Part shown: piece after piece, positions 1 to 7,464 of the stretch
Layout of the letters: every line of letters starts with the position of its first letter
Numbering within the stretch: position 1 is the first letter of the stretch
DNA from: an uncultured Bacilli bacterium
GTDB taxonomy: Bacteria > Bacillota_I > Bacilli_A > RF39 > UBA660
Assembly: GCA_934168005.1 (NCBI GenBank)
Contig: CAKPMN010000014.1
Location: forward strand, 1 to 25,872
Length of the DNA stretch: 25,872 nucleotides
Reading direction: 5' to 3'
Notes under the pieces: generated by a model
What the model saw: only the letters and a program-made list of their open reading frames with translations
Database searches by the model: none
What the model was told of the DNA's origin: nothing
Program-made: the position numbers and the translations under genes

Positions 1-40
1 TTATACCTAATACTGCAAATAATACATTTTTATTTTTCAT
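1..40 (-). CDS. Start of an unidentified protein (cut by window edge)
   Basis: Only the first 13 codons are in the window. The start ATG at 40 is preceded by a GGAGG ribosome binding site at 48-52. An in-frame ATG at 46 lies directly against that site, so 40 is the better start. The visible residues are MKNKNVLFAVLGI: two lysines followed by a hydrophobic run, as at the start of a signal peptide or membrane anchor. The gene begins 31 bases beyond the stop of the upstream GNAT gene and may share its transcript. Nothing can be said about function. Confidence 0.6.
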   Translation of the reverse strand, partial: MKNKNVLFAVLGI

Positions 41-70
41 ACCCATTCCTCCAATCATTTCAACAAATTA

Positions 71-577
71 CTATTTATTCATTTCTTTTTCAAATTCGAA
101 CATTCCATCATCTTCTTTATATATATCATGTGGCATATTTGAATCGGGGTGTTTTTCATTATAATATTCTACTATTTTAAACTTTAGTTTATTAACATAA
201 AAATAGATATTTCTTTTATCAAAGTACGGTGTACAAGTATGCCATATTTTTGTATTCGGATATAATTCTTCGATTTGTTTCCAAATTTTTTGTCCAATTC
301 CTTTACTTTGAATTCCTACTCTAACAAATAGAAAATCTAAATGATTTATATTATTGTCATTAATTTCTACTATAACACCGCCCATTATCTTATTATCATC
401 ATCTATCATTTCATACGAATGGCATTTAGGATTATTTAAAGACTCATCAATATCTTTTTCTGGTAGCACTAATTCTTTATCACTACCATATACTGATTCG
501 TATCCATATTGGAATGACTCCTGCATTAATTTTTTAAATTCTTTTATGTCGTCATTTCTTAATTCTATTAATCTCAT
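71..577 (-). CDS. GNAT family N-acetyltransferase
   Basis: This 168-residue protein has the length and order of a single GNAT domain, which transfers an acetyl group from acetyl-CoA to an amine. The acetyl-CoA pyrophosphate-binding loop is visible in strand-4/helix-3 context as FVRVGIQSKGIGQKIW (the Q-x-x-G-x-G element), preceded by the strand HLDFLFV. The C-terminal half carries the usual NIYFYVNKLKFKIVEYY segment, where a GNAT domain places its NAxxxYxKxGF element. The substrate cannot be read from the sequence. The start at 577 has a weak GTGAGAT ribosome binding site. It lies downstream of the alpha/beta hydrolase gene, separated by 67 bases that hold an extended -10 promoter, so it can be transcribed on its own. 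Confidence 0.85.
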   Translation of the reverse strand: MRLIELRNDDIKEFKKLMQESFQYGYESVYGSDKELVLPEKDIDESLNNPKCHSYEMIDDDNKIMGGVIVEINDNNINHLDFLFVRVGIQSKGIGQKIWKQIEELYPNTKIWHTCTPYFDKRNIYFYVNKLKFKIVEYYNEKHPDSNMPHDIYKEDDGMFEFEKEMNK

Positions 578-623
578 GTTAGTTATCTCACTTTCAAATT
601 ACTATTTATCTATTTTTCATATA

Positions 624-632
624 ATCATACCA
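624..632 (-). promoter_or_regulatory. Extended -10 promoter of the GNAT gene
   Basis: On the minus strand TGG is followed directly by TATGAT (624-629), an extended -10 of the TGnTATAAT type, about 47 bases before the start codon at 577. No good -35 is visible. The same ATATGGTATRA context recurs at 1715 and 9432. Confidence 0.4.
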
Positions 633-644
633 TATATTTTGCAT

Positions 645-1679
645 TTATATGCTTGTTTTTTTAACTTCACTATTATCCTTGCAAATATCATTAATATATT
701 CATACCAGCATTCTTTTAAAATTACCCCATCAATGTTTCCATGATTTGCTCCTAAAATAATTTTATGTTGAATATCGATTCCTAAATTTTGAAGTATTCT
801 AATTGTATTTTCTGCTCTAGAAAACATTCCTGTTCCTAAAAGTTCCCTTTGATATTTTCCAACTTCTGTAGGTATGCTTCTATCAAAATAACTCATATCA
901 TGCATTGGAACATATCTCCCAAGATCATCAAACCTTGCAGCTGATTTATTTTGCGTTTCAAATTCACTAACATAATATCTAAACTTAATTTTTGAATAAC
1001 TTTCTAAATCAAATTCTCTACCTGTTAAAGATTCATAATTAGCTATTCCAAGTGGATAAGCTAATTTTTCTGTTGGAATAGGAATACTACCACTTGCTCC
1101 ACCTATACAAACAGTATCAACAATATCTGGATGTAATAAAGAAAATCTTTGAGCAAAAACTCCAGAACTTGAATAACCATTTAAAAATATTTTTTCTCTT
1201 ACAGTTAATCCTATCTCATTTTTTAAAATGGATTTTGCAGCATCAATAATTCTAACAACTTGTTCATCCATTCTATAATTTTTATCACTGACAGGAATAT
1301 TAAAACACTCTAAAGATAATTGTTGCAAATAAGGATAATTCTTAAAACTTGGTATTAATGGTATAACAATAGCAGATGGAAAATCACTTATTAATCTAGC
1401 TAACTTAATACCAGTTTGAATTCCTTGTTCTATAACCTCTTGTATATTTTCACTTTCTAAATTATTTGCTTCTAATATGATTCGATCTGTTATATTTTCT
1501 GACATTGGAATAGCTAAAATACTAGGAATATTAATACCTTTACTACTACTTTCAGCTAAAAATTCTATTTTATATGTAACTCCATTAACTGAACACTTTG
1601 ACTCTGCATCTTTACCCTGACATAACTCTCTAGATACATATTTTGCGACTTCTTCTATACTCATATTTTTACCCTTCAT
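645..1679 (-). CDS. Alpha/beta hydrolase (esterase/PHB-depolymerase-like)
   Basis: This 344-residue protein has the nucleophile elbow of the alpha/beta hydrolase fold at residues 168-173 (GYSSSG, likely nucleophile Ser170), flanked by EKIFLN and by FAQRFSLLHPDIVD, the layout seen in esterases and PHB-depolymerase-like enzymes. The late ILGANHGN segment offers the catalytic histidine. There is no signal peptide, so it is probably cytoplasmic. The substrate is unknown. The start at 1679 has AGGAACAGGA in front; a second in-frame ATG five codons later, preceded by AAGGGT, is an alternative. It stands alone between the glycosylase-like gene and the GNAT gene and has its own promoter-like sequence. 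Confidence 0.75.
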   Translation of the reverse strand: MKGKNMSIEEVAKYVSRELCQGKDAESKCSVNGVTYKIEFLAESSSKGINIPSILAIPMSENITDRIILEANNLESENIQEVIEQGIQTGIKLARLISDFPSAIVIPLIPSFKNYPYLQQLSLECFNIPVSDKNYRMDEQVVRIIDAAKSILKNEIGLTVREKIFLNGYSSSGVFAQRFSLLHPDIVDTVCIGGASGSIPIPTEKLAYPLGIANYESLTGREFDLESYSKIKFRYYVSEFETQNKSAARFDDLGRYVPMHDMSYFDRSIPTEVGKYQRELLGTGMFSRAENTIRILQNLGIDIQHKIILGANHGNIDGVILKECWYEYINDICKDNSEVKKTSI

Positions 1680-1714
1680 TCCTGTTCCTAATATTTTCAG
1701 TATATATTTGTTAC

Positions 1715-1723
1715 ATTATACCA
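1715..1723 (-). promoter_or_regulatory. Extended -10 promoter of the alpha/beta hydrolase gene
   Basis: TGG followed by a perfect TATAAT (1715-1720) on the minus strand forms an extended -10, 35 bases ahead of the start codon at 1679. The -35 region is poor, as is common for extended -10 promoters. Confidence 0.55.
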
Positions 1724-1783
1724 TATTTAACTATTTTTTATATAATCCAATAAATATCATAGTTTTAACTTATAAGTCCAATA

Positions 1784-2530
1784 TTATTTAATTTTCTTAA
1801 ATCCATTTCTACTCCATAGCCATAATTTAGTATGAATATCAATTGGTTTATACTTAGTACCTTTAAAAAGTTCTTGCCATCTATCTATAACTATTTGTTG
1901 AACATTATTAGAATTAAACTCATCATCAGTTATTAAACCAAGTCTATGAGTTGCCTTACATACATGGGTGTCAGGAGCAACTGTTAAACACTCTATATTT
2001 TTATACTTTCTATCAGTATATTCATAGATAACATACATCCAATAATTACAGATCTTAGTTCCAGATAAATATGGGAAATCCTTCTTATGTTCTTTTTGAA
2101 TAAAATCTCTTATTTTATTAACGTCATTATCCAAATTATTAAATAAGCATCTTATATCTCCGTCAAACATTTTAACAAATGTATTACATAAAGTTAACCA
2201 TATTTCAGTTTGCTTTTGTTTTTGTAAAGCAACCTTATATTTAGTTAAAGCATATTGAACTTCTTCAAAACTCTTTTCTAAACAAATCTTTGGATTAAAA
2301 ACAAAACTAACCTCATCATCATTATAAGTTTTTAAAGCATTTTCCCATAAAGTATAAGAATTTCTTTGATAATTTAATGCCATTGGTAAAGTAAAATATA
2401 AATAATTTTCTAAACTATCCTTTTTCAAATTAGGATTTGCATCTTCTGGCATAACTTCTCCACCAAGTTCACCATTATCATACATTAAAATAAGTTTACT
2501 AACATCATCTAATATTTTTTGTCTATTCAT
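1784..2530 (-). CDS. HhH-GPD DNA-glycosylase-like protein, unknown substrate
   Basis: This 248-residue protein is not a standard DNA-repair enzyme, but its C-terminal half follows the pattern of the HhH-GPD superfamily (Nth, MutY, OGG1). FPYLSGTKICNYW at 152-164 sits where endonuclease III has its hairpin-helix, with Lys159 in the place of the catalytic lysine. CLTVAPDTHVCKATHRLGL at 181-199 then matches the VDTHV strand with catalytic Asp187. No [4Fe-4S] cysteine cluster is present. The N-terminal 80 residues (LYFTLPMALNYQR) match nothing I recognise. The start at 2530 has a TTGGAGGTAAC ribosome binding site, 28 bases behind the HD-domain gene, so it is the likely last gene of the nucleoside hydrolase operon. 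That context suggests a base- or nucleoside-releasing role rather than general repair; this is inference. Confidence 0.55.
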   Translation of the reverse strand: MNRQKILDDVSKLILMYDNGELGGEVMPEDANPNLKKDSLENYLYFTLPMALNYQRNSYTLWENALKTYNDDEVSFVFNPKICLEKSFEEVQYALTKYKVALQKQKQTEIWLTLCNTFVKMFDGDIRCLFNNLDNDVNKIRDFIQKEHKKDFPYLSGTKICNYWMYVIYEYTDRKYKNIECLTVAPDTHVCKATHRLGLITDDEFNSNNVQQIVIDRWQELFKGTKYKPIDIHTKLWLWSRNGFKKIK

Positions 2531-2558
2531 GTTACCTCCAAATATAAATAATTATATA

Positions 2559-3161
2559 CTATAAGTTTTCTTTTATTACTTCAAACAAATCATATAAATT
2601 ATACCCAAGTAAATCATCAAAATATTTTTTTAATTTATATGCTTCTTTAATACAATACTGAGTATTTGGATACACTCCTTTTCTCATCATTATATCAATT
2701 AATCTTTTATCAATAGTAAATATTTTATTCTTATTAATACACATCAAATCACATAGATTTATCAATTTTTCCTCTATTGTATAAACATGATTTTCTATAA
2801 ACTCTGTTAAAAATTTATTATTATCTTTATTTGGCATACTACCAGCCGTACATAATATATCATTATTTAAATATGAGTGAGTTAAACATATATTAGCATA
2901 TTCTAAATCATAGCCTTTATATTTTAAATATTCATACCCTCTCATAGCATGTCCATGTGATTCTCCATTATACTTTCCAATATCATGCAAATAACCTAAA
3001 GTAGTTGCTTTATCTATATCAATATCGACATTATTATCCTTTAATGCCGAAGCAATTATAAAAGCGCTATCTCCAACAGAAAGACAATGTTCAATCCATC
3101 TATCATCAGGAGTTACATTACGCATAGACTCTAATAATTCTCTTGCAGTTTGACTATTCAT
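2559..3161 (-). CDS. HD-domain metal-dependent phosphohydrolase
   Basis: This 200-residue protein is a single HD domain with its metal ligands in place: His25, His59-Asp60 (in LGYLHDIGKY), histidines near 69-71 and Asp138 (NLCDLM). The family hydrolyses phosphomonoester or phosphodiester bonds, often in nucleotides, with a divalent metal. The short HDIG-type core with no extra domains resembles small bacterial HD hydrolases related to dNMP and YpgQ-type nucleotidases; the exact substrate is not readable. Its ATG at 3161 lies one base past the stop codon of the nucleoside hydrolase gene, and its ribosome binding site (AGGAGG) overlaps the end of that gene, which indicates translational coupling and a shared pathway. 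Confidence 0.85.
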   Translation of the reverse strand: MNSQTARELLESMRNVTPDDRWIEHCLSVGDSAFIIASALKDNNVDIDIDKATTLGYLHDIGKYNGESHGHAMRGYEYLKYKGYDLEYANICLTHSYLNNDILCTAGSMPNKDNNKFLTEFIENHVYTIEEKLINLCDLMCINKNKIFTIDKRLIDIMMRKGVYPNTQYCIKEAYKLKKYFDDLLGYNLYDLFEVIKENL

Positions 3162-3162
3162 A

Positions 3163-4580
3163 CTAACCTAACCTCCTAAACAAATCATTATATATCTTAT
3201 TTCTATCTAACTTAGTAACAAAAGTAACACTATGTCTATTATTAGTTAACTCATAAGAAGCAAAATCACCAATATTTGGACAACTTACATTCCTTGTTTC
3301 AAACCAATCTTTATTTATTAAATAAGCAACAACTGATATATCCCAAATAACTCTAGATTTTTTTAATTCATGATAACCATCATTATAGAATCTTCCAATC
3401 AAATAATTAGCTAATTCTGATTTATTCTCTAAATTTTTCTTTATCGTAATCATATCAATTTTTAAATCTGAAACAACATTCCTACATGGAAGTATAGTAA
3501 GTTTAGCTTTAGAATCAAACACTATTTTAACAGCTTCTATATCTTGTCTAAAATTATATTCTAAATTATCTTTATAACCGAGTTCATTTCCACCAAGCCA
3601 TATAACTTCTATTCTATTAACTATTTCTGGATTTTTATAAATAGCTAAAGCTACATTAGTAATAGCCCCAATCTCAAGTATATAAGTTTTATCGTTTTTT
3701 AAAGCAATTTCTATAATTTTATCTACTGCAGGCGAAGTAGAATAATAACCATTTTGAATATAATCTAAGAACCCATAAATACTTTATTATCTGTATTAAA
3801 TTTCTCTAAACTACATATTTTTAGAATTTCATTATAGCTTAATTTTTGACCATCACTAGTAGATACATTAACTGATTTATGAGAAAATGGAGCAATTGTA
3901 ATAGATTCTATATTAAACAGATCCTGACATTTAAGTAAATAAGCTAAAGCAAATTGATCATCACACTCATTATAAGCATCTGTATCTAATATTAAATTAA
4001 TCTTTTTATAATCCATCACATATTGATAAAACTCTTCCCAATCTCTAACTCTTTTGATATTAGAGTATTTATTATAAGGTGTATCCATCAAAATAGCAGT
4101 TATTCTATTATCTATACAGTCATTACATATGCGAACAGAATCATCAATCATAATATCAATATTGTATTTCATACACATTTGTGATTTAGCATGTTTATCA
4201 TAACTATTAGTTAAAATTAAAGCATCGTAATATATATTATTATCATCAAGCCATTTTTTTGTCATATTATAAGGATCAATATATTCACCATTATCCCTAC
4301 CAGTAATAATATAAATACTATGCCCATTTTTATGAAGCTTATCTATATATTCCTTTGCTTTCTTTTGAACACATAAATTTTCTACGATTCTTTCTATATT
4401 ATTTTTATAAAAAGTTTTCTCCTCATCTTCACTCCAATCAAACATACCTTTTCTTATGTATTCTGCATTTATATTTACAACACCATTATTTCTAAGCTCT
4501 CTATCATGTAGCAGATATTTTCTAAATAAATCCTCATTGAAATCTGATATTAGATTATCTATATCTATACCTAACCTCAT
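3163..4580 (-). pseudogene. HAD nucleotidase / nucleoside hydrolase fusion with one -1 frameshift
   Basis: The intact product would have about 472 residues. Residues 1-190 form a HAD domain of the 5'(3')-nucleotidase type: DIDNLISDF (Asp6, Asp8), IITGRD at 91-96, and KSQMCMKY followed by IMIDD. Residues 195-471 form an inosine-uridine-type nucleoside hydrolase. LILDTDAYNECDDQFAL supplies the calcium and ribose aspartates (199, 201, 207, 208), and VIWDISVVAYLI near the end supplies the late metal aspartate. The first 271 codons end in a TAG at 3765-3767. The next frame reads on from 3765 without a stop (DYIQNGYYSTSPAVDKIIEI...) to 3163, so a one-base loss near 3765-3770 splits the gene. The start was set at 4580, where GGAAG precedes ATG; an upstream GTG at 4628 has no site. 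There is no separate ribosome binding site at the domain junction, so this is a true fusion. It may be a recent mutation or a sequencing error. Confidence 0.8.
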
Positions 4581-4637
4581 TACTATCTTCCATATTAAAC
4601 TAATAAGAATTATACTATATAAAACCACGCAATAAAA

Positions 4638-4661
4638 GTAATTACATAAAAAACTGTCAAT
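4638..4661 (-). promoter_or_regulatory. Possible promoter of the HAD/nucleoside hydrolase operon
   Basis: A perfect -35 TTGACA stands at 4656-4661 on the minus strand in the gap upstream of 4580. The hexamer at the correct 17-base spacing (TTTTAT) is a poor -10. A better TATAAT lies closer to the gene near 4605-4610 without a matching -35. The same stretch (4648-4669) can fold a weak CTGaCA/TGaCAG hairpin followed by six T, which could partly terminate the upstream gene. Confidence 0.3.
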
Positions 4662-4671
4662 AATGTCAGCA

Positions 4672-5337
4672 TTAAAATTTTGTTAATTTTTTTACATAGC
4701 CTTCTTTGAAAGATGGTCTAAAAGGATCAGTAAAAACTAGTTTATTTTTACTTCTTCCTCTCTCATCCAAAACAGACATTAACTCCCTTGGAAGTTCATT
4801 TTTAGCTACATATCCAAACTGTCTTGTAGAAGATAACTTTAAACTTTCTTTATATAGTTTATATCTTTCATCAGAATCTATTATATCAGCTTTAAAGTCA
4901 TCAGGGATAAACTCTTCCATTCCAAATAGTCTACTATTATCCATACCAAATCTTCCTGTAAAAAACATCTTACGTATTTTTACTAAATCTTCAATTTTTA
5001 ACTCATCATTAAAATTGAAATATTGAAGAATACTAGATAAATTATAAGCTTCATTTAAAACAACACTTCCTATTTTTAAATTGAGACAAATATCATCATC
5101 TGTTATATTTAAAATCGGATAGACTGGTGTTTTATATAATAAGTCATTAGCCATTTTATTATCATCTACTGTAAAAAGCATACTTCTATAACTCATCCAA
5201 GAATAAATAGCTAGCTTTCCTTTTTTTACATTAAGATAATCAATATAACTACCACGACGACACACATTATTAGTAATTTCTACAACTTCTCCAACATAAA
5301 CATTATCTCTATTAACTATATAATTTTTATTAGTCAT
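4672..5337 (-). CDS. Conserved-looking protein of unknown function (221 aa)
   Basis: I do not recognise this protein. It is soluble, with no signal peptide and no membrane segment. The N-terminal third is beta-rich and looks like a small barrel (YVGEVVEITNNV, KKGKLAIYSWMSYRSMLF). The middle is mixed alpha/beta, and the C-terminal third contains a charged helical stretch (DERYKLYKESLKL) and a basic tail (FKEGYVKKLTKF). No cysteine pairs, P-loop or metal motif is visible. The start at 5337 has a perfect AGGAGG ribosome binding site, and the gene begins 41 bases after the DUF362 gene, so the two probably share a transcript. The next gene is the HAD/nucleoside hydrolase fusion 91 bases further on. 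Confidence 0.6.
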   Translation of the reverse strand: MTNKNYIVNRDNVYVGEVVEITNNVCRRGSYIDYLNVKKGKLAIYSWMSYRSMLFTVDDNKMANDLLYKTPVYPILNITDDDICLNLKIGSVVLNEAYNLSSILQYFNFNDELKIEDLVKIRKMFFTGRFGMDNSRLFGMEEFIPDDFKADIIDSDERYKLYKESLKLSSTRQFGYVAKNELPRELMSVLDERGRSKNKLVFTDPFRPSFKEGYVKKLTKF

Positions 5338-5378
5338 ATCAAAACCTCCTATAATTTAAAAATTTACTAAATATAATT

Positions 5379-6269
5379 TTAATTATCTATATCAATAACT
5401 TCATACTCACGATTTCCAAGCCCTAATTCATATGCTTCTTCAACAATATGAATTGCATGTTTTTCTTTCATTCTATTAATCAATGATTCTTTCCCTGAAT
5501 CATTAGAATTAATGATAGTGTCGTAGCAGCATTGATCAATGGCTACAGGATCCAGACTCGCAAATATTCCTATATCTTCCATTTCAGGTTCTGATGGATT
5601 AGAGTCACAATCACAATCTATTGAAATTTTATTAGCTACATTAATATAAGCCATATTTTCAGGCCTAAAATATTCCACAACCGCTTTATCTGCTTCAGCC
5701 ATGCTCTCTAAGAAACCATCTTGATCTTCTATTAAATTCCACATCTCTTTTGTATCACGTGTTCTACCTACAGAATGAATCCAAGCTTTACCATTACTAG
5801 AAGCAACTCCAATACTCATATTTTTTAAAGCTCCTCCAAAGCCACCCATTGCATGTCCTTTAAAGTGTGACAACATCAACATAGAATCATAATTTTGAAT
5901 ATGACTTCCTACTATATTTTTATTTTGTAAGTGTCTTCCGCCATTAACAGGAATTTCAATTTCTCCTTCTTCGTCCATAATATCACATGGAGCAATATCC
6001 ATAAAACCATGGGCCTTAATTGTCTCATAATGGTCAGAAGTTTTCATTCTTTTGCCTGGATAAGCAGTATTACATTCGACAATTGTTCCATTTAATTTTT
6101 GAACTAAACCTTTAATTAAATTCGGATCTAAAAAATTATGTCCACCCATTTCACCTGTTGATATCTTAATAGCAACCTTCCCTTTTAATTCTCTACTTAA
6201 AGCCTCATATACTTTAATAAGACCTTCACTACTAATATCTTTTGTAAAATAAACTTTTGATTTTTCCAT
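5379..6269 (-). CDS. DUF362 domain-containing protein
   Basis: About 296 residues with the hallmarks of the DUF362 family: KVAIKISTGEMGGHNFLDPNLI at the start, the central HFKGHAMGGFGGALKN signature around residues 135-150, and DPVAIDQCCYD near the C-terminus. Many family members carry a ferredoxin insert with CxxCxxC clusters. None is present here; the few cysteines (IDCDCD, QCCYD) do not form that pattern. The family's reaction is not established; its members are often annotated as Fe-S or cytoplasmic proteins of unknown role. The start was set at 6269 (MEKSKVYF) because the further upstream start at 6296 is a GTG without a ribosome binding site. A promoter lies 40-68 bases upstream. Confidence 0.85.
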   Translation of the reverse strand: MEKSKVYFTKDISSEGLIKVYEALSRELKGKVAIKISTGEMGGHNFLDPNLIKGLVQKLNGTIVECNTAYPGKRMKTSDHYETIKAHGFMDIAPCDIMDEEGEIEIPVNGGRHLQNKNIVGSHIQNYDSMLMLSHFKGHAMGGFGGALKNMSIGVASSNGKAWIHSVGRTRDTKEMWNLIEDQDGFLESMAEADKAVVEYFRPENMAYINVANKISIDCDCDSNPSEPEMEDIGIFASLDPVAIDQCCYDTIINSNDSGKESLINRMKEKHAIHIVEEAYELGLGNREYEVIDIDN

Positions 6270-6308
6270 ATTTCTACTTTCTTTTCTTTTTATCACTAAC
6301 TATATATA

Positions 6309-6337
6309 ATATTACACTATTTACGTAACATATACAA
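6309..6337 (-). promoter_or_regulatory. Promoter of the DUF362 operon
   Basis: On the minus strand TTGTAT (6332-6337) and TAATAT (6309-6314) are separated by 17 bases and lie 40 bases ahead of the start codon at 6269. It is in the intergenic region shared with the divergent plus-strand gene. Confidence 0.5.
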
Positions 6338-6374
6338 CTATTAATTTTCTAAATTATTTATCTTCTCTCTTTGC

Positions 6375-6403
6375 TTGAAATAAACATATTAAATCTATAT
6401 AAT
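6375..6403 (+). promoter_or_regulatory. Promoter of the plus-strand membrane-protein gene
   Basis: TTGAAA (6375-6380), a 17-base spacer and a perfect TATAAT (6398-6403) make a good SigA-type promoter, followed by a GAGGTG ribosome binding site (6411-6416) eight bases before the ATG at 6425. Confidence 0.75.
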
Positions 6404-6424
6404 TATATTAGAGGTGTTTAAAGT

Positions 6425-7414
6425 ATGGAAGAATTTATAAAGAAAATCTATTCAAAAACTTTGCTTGTTGTTGGAATTGTTATATGTTCTATTGGAATAT
6501 TATTTGGATTACTATTCTACTTTGTTTTAAGTAATGAAGAAGCTATATACTTAGATAAAGTAAGTGATGAACTTAGTTACGCTAAAGTTGATGTAGAACT
6601 ACTTGATAATTATTTTGCCACACAAAAAGTAGATACAAAAGTTTTAAAATACTACTTGGCATATGATAATCAGAATAAGCCTTACGTAGTAGTTCTTAAC
6701 GATGAAAACTATAACTTGTTAAAAGATATTCAAGATTATTCTCTGGGACTAACAAATAATAAATTAGACGCAATAACAATTTATGGTCAATCTAAAATGC
6801 TTGAAGATGAAGCATATGAGTTATTAAAAGATTATCTAAGCGATGATGAATACACTTATACTGTAGACCAAATTAAAAATGCAGTTGGAAATTATTACCT
6901 AGATACATATTATAATCCAGATGATGATATTAAACTTATGCTTACTATTAGCGGAATCATAACTTTTATTGGAATAATAATTATAATTATATATATTACT
7001 AGAATCAAGAAAAATAAAAAACTAATGGAAAAATATAGATATAAAATAGAGAAAGTTATAAGTGATGTCGATAATGGAAAAGGTATTTATAACAACATAT
7101 GCAAAGTATTTTTAACTAATGATTACATTATAAGTTATAAAGCTGGATTAAATATCATTGATACTAAAGACTTATTATGGGTATATGAATTTGTAATGAA
7201 ACAAAATGGTATATCTACAAATAAAATATTATATGGCGTTAATAAGCTAGGAAAAAGCATAACAATTACAAATGTTAATTCTATGAGTAAAAAACAAAAT
7301 AACGCTTTAGAAGAACTATATCAAGATATCATGAATATGCTTCCTAATATTATGTATGGATACACTAAAGAGGCCAAAGAAAAAGTTAAAGAATTAACTA
7401 AAAAACAAAAATAA
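6425..7414 (+). CDS. Two-TM membrane protein of unknown function (DUF6709-like)
   Basis: The only plus-strand gene in the window encodes 329 residues. Transmembrane helices are clear at about 12-34 and 171-192, giving a roughly 135-residue extracytoplasmic domain between them and a C-terminal cytoplasmic domain of about 135 residues. In the latter, KVFLTNDYIISYKAGLNIIDTKDLLWVYEFV looks like the PH-like region of DUF6709-type proteins of gut Firmicutes; I recall this resemblance but cannot confirm it. The tail is lysine-rich (KKQK). It has its own promoter and a GAGGTG ribosome binding site and converges on the HD-HD-kinase gene 36 bases downstream. No enzyme motif is visible. Confidence 0.7.
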   Translation: MEEFIKKIYSKTLLVVGIVICSIGILFGLLFYFVLSNEEAIYLDKVSDELSYAKVDVELLDNYFATQKVDTKVLKYYLAYDNQNKPYVVVLNDENYNLLKDIQDYSLGLTNNKLDAITIYGQSKMLEDEAYELLKDYLSDDEYTYTVDQIKNAVGNYYLDTYYNPDDDIKLMLTISGIITFIGIIIIIIYITRIKKNKKLMEKYRYKIEKVISDVDNGKGIYNNICKVFLTNDYIISYKAGLNIIDTKDLLWVYEFVMKQNGISTNKILYGVNKLGKSITITNVNSMSKKQNNALEELYQDIMNMLPNIMYGYTKEAKEKVKELTKKQK

Positions 7415-7435
7415 ATATAAAATTAAAGTAATCAA

Positions 7436-7464
7436 TAAAAAATAATAGACTTAATGTCTATTAT
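7436..7464 (-). terminator. Intrinsic terminator of the HD-HD-kinase gene
   Basis: A perfect 9-bp stem (ATAATAGAC 7442-7450 with GTCTATTAT 7456-7464, loop of 5) is followed on the minus strand by six T (7436-7441). The stop codon at 7451-7453 lies in the loop. On the plus strand a T-run comes only about ten bases later, so termination of the convergent gene is less sure. Confidence 0.8.

Noticed and set aside
354..719. Plus-strand open frame
   Set aside because: It lies antisense to the GNAT and hydrolase genes, with low-complexity composition and no ribosome binding site. The same holds for plus-strand frames at 4706-5026, 7494-7694, 12051-12260, 13347-13595, 15439-15717, 21482-21688 and 25528-25716.
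3760..3775. Programmed -1 frameshift in the HAD/nucleoside hydrolase gene
   Set aside because: The site GGT TCT TAG is not a slippery heptamer (X XXY YYZ), re-pairing of TCT in the -1 frame mismatches, and no obvious downstream stem is present. A lost base or sequencing error is simpler.
4581..4628. GTG start at 4628 extending the HAD protein by 16 residues
   Set aside because: The added residues (a hydrophobic stretch) are not part of the HAD fold, there is no ribosome binding site, and the ATG at 4580 has GGAAG.
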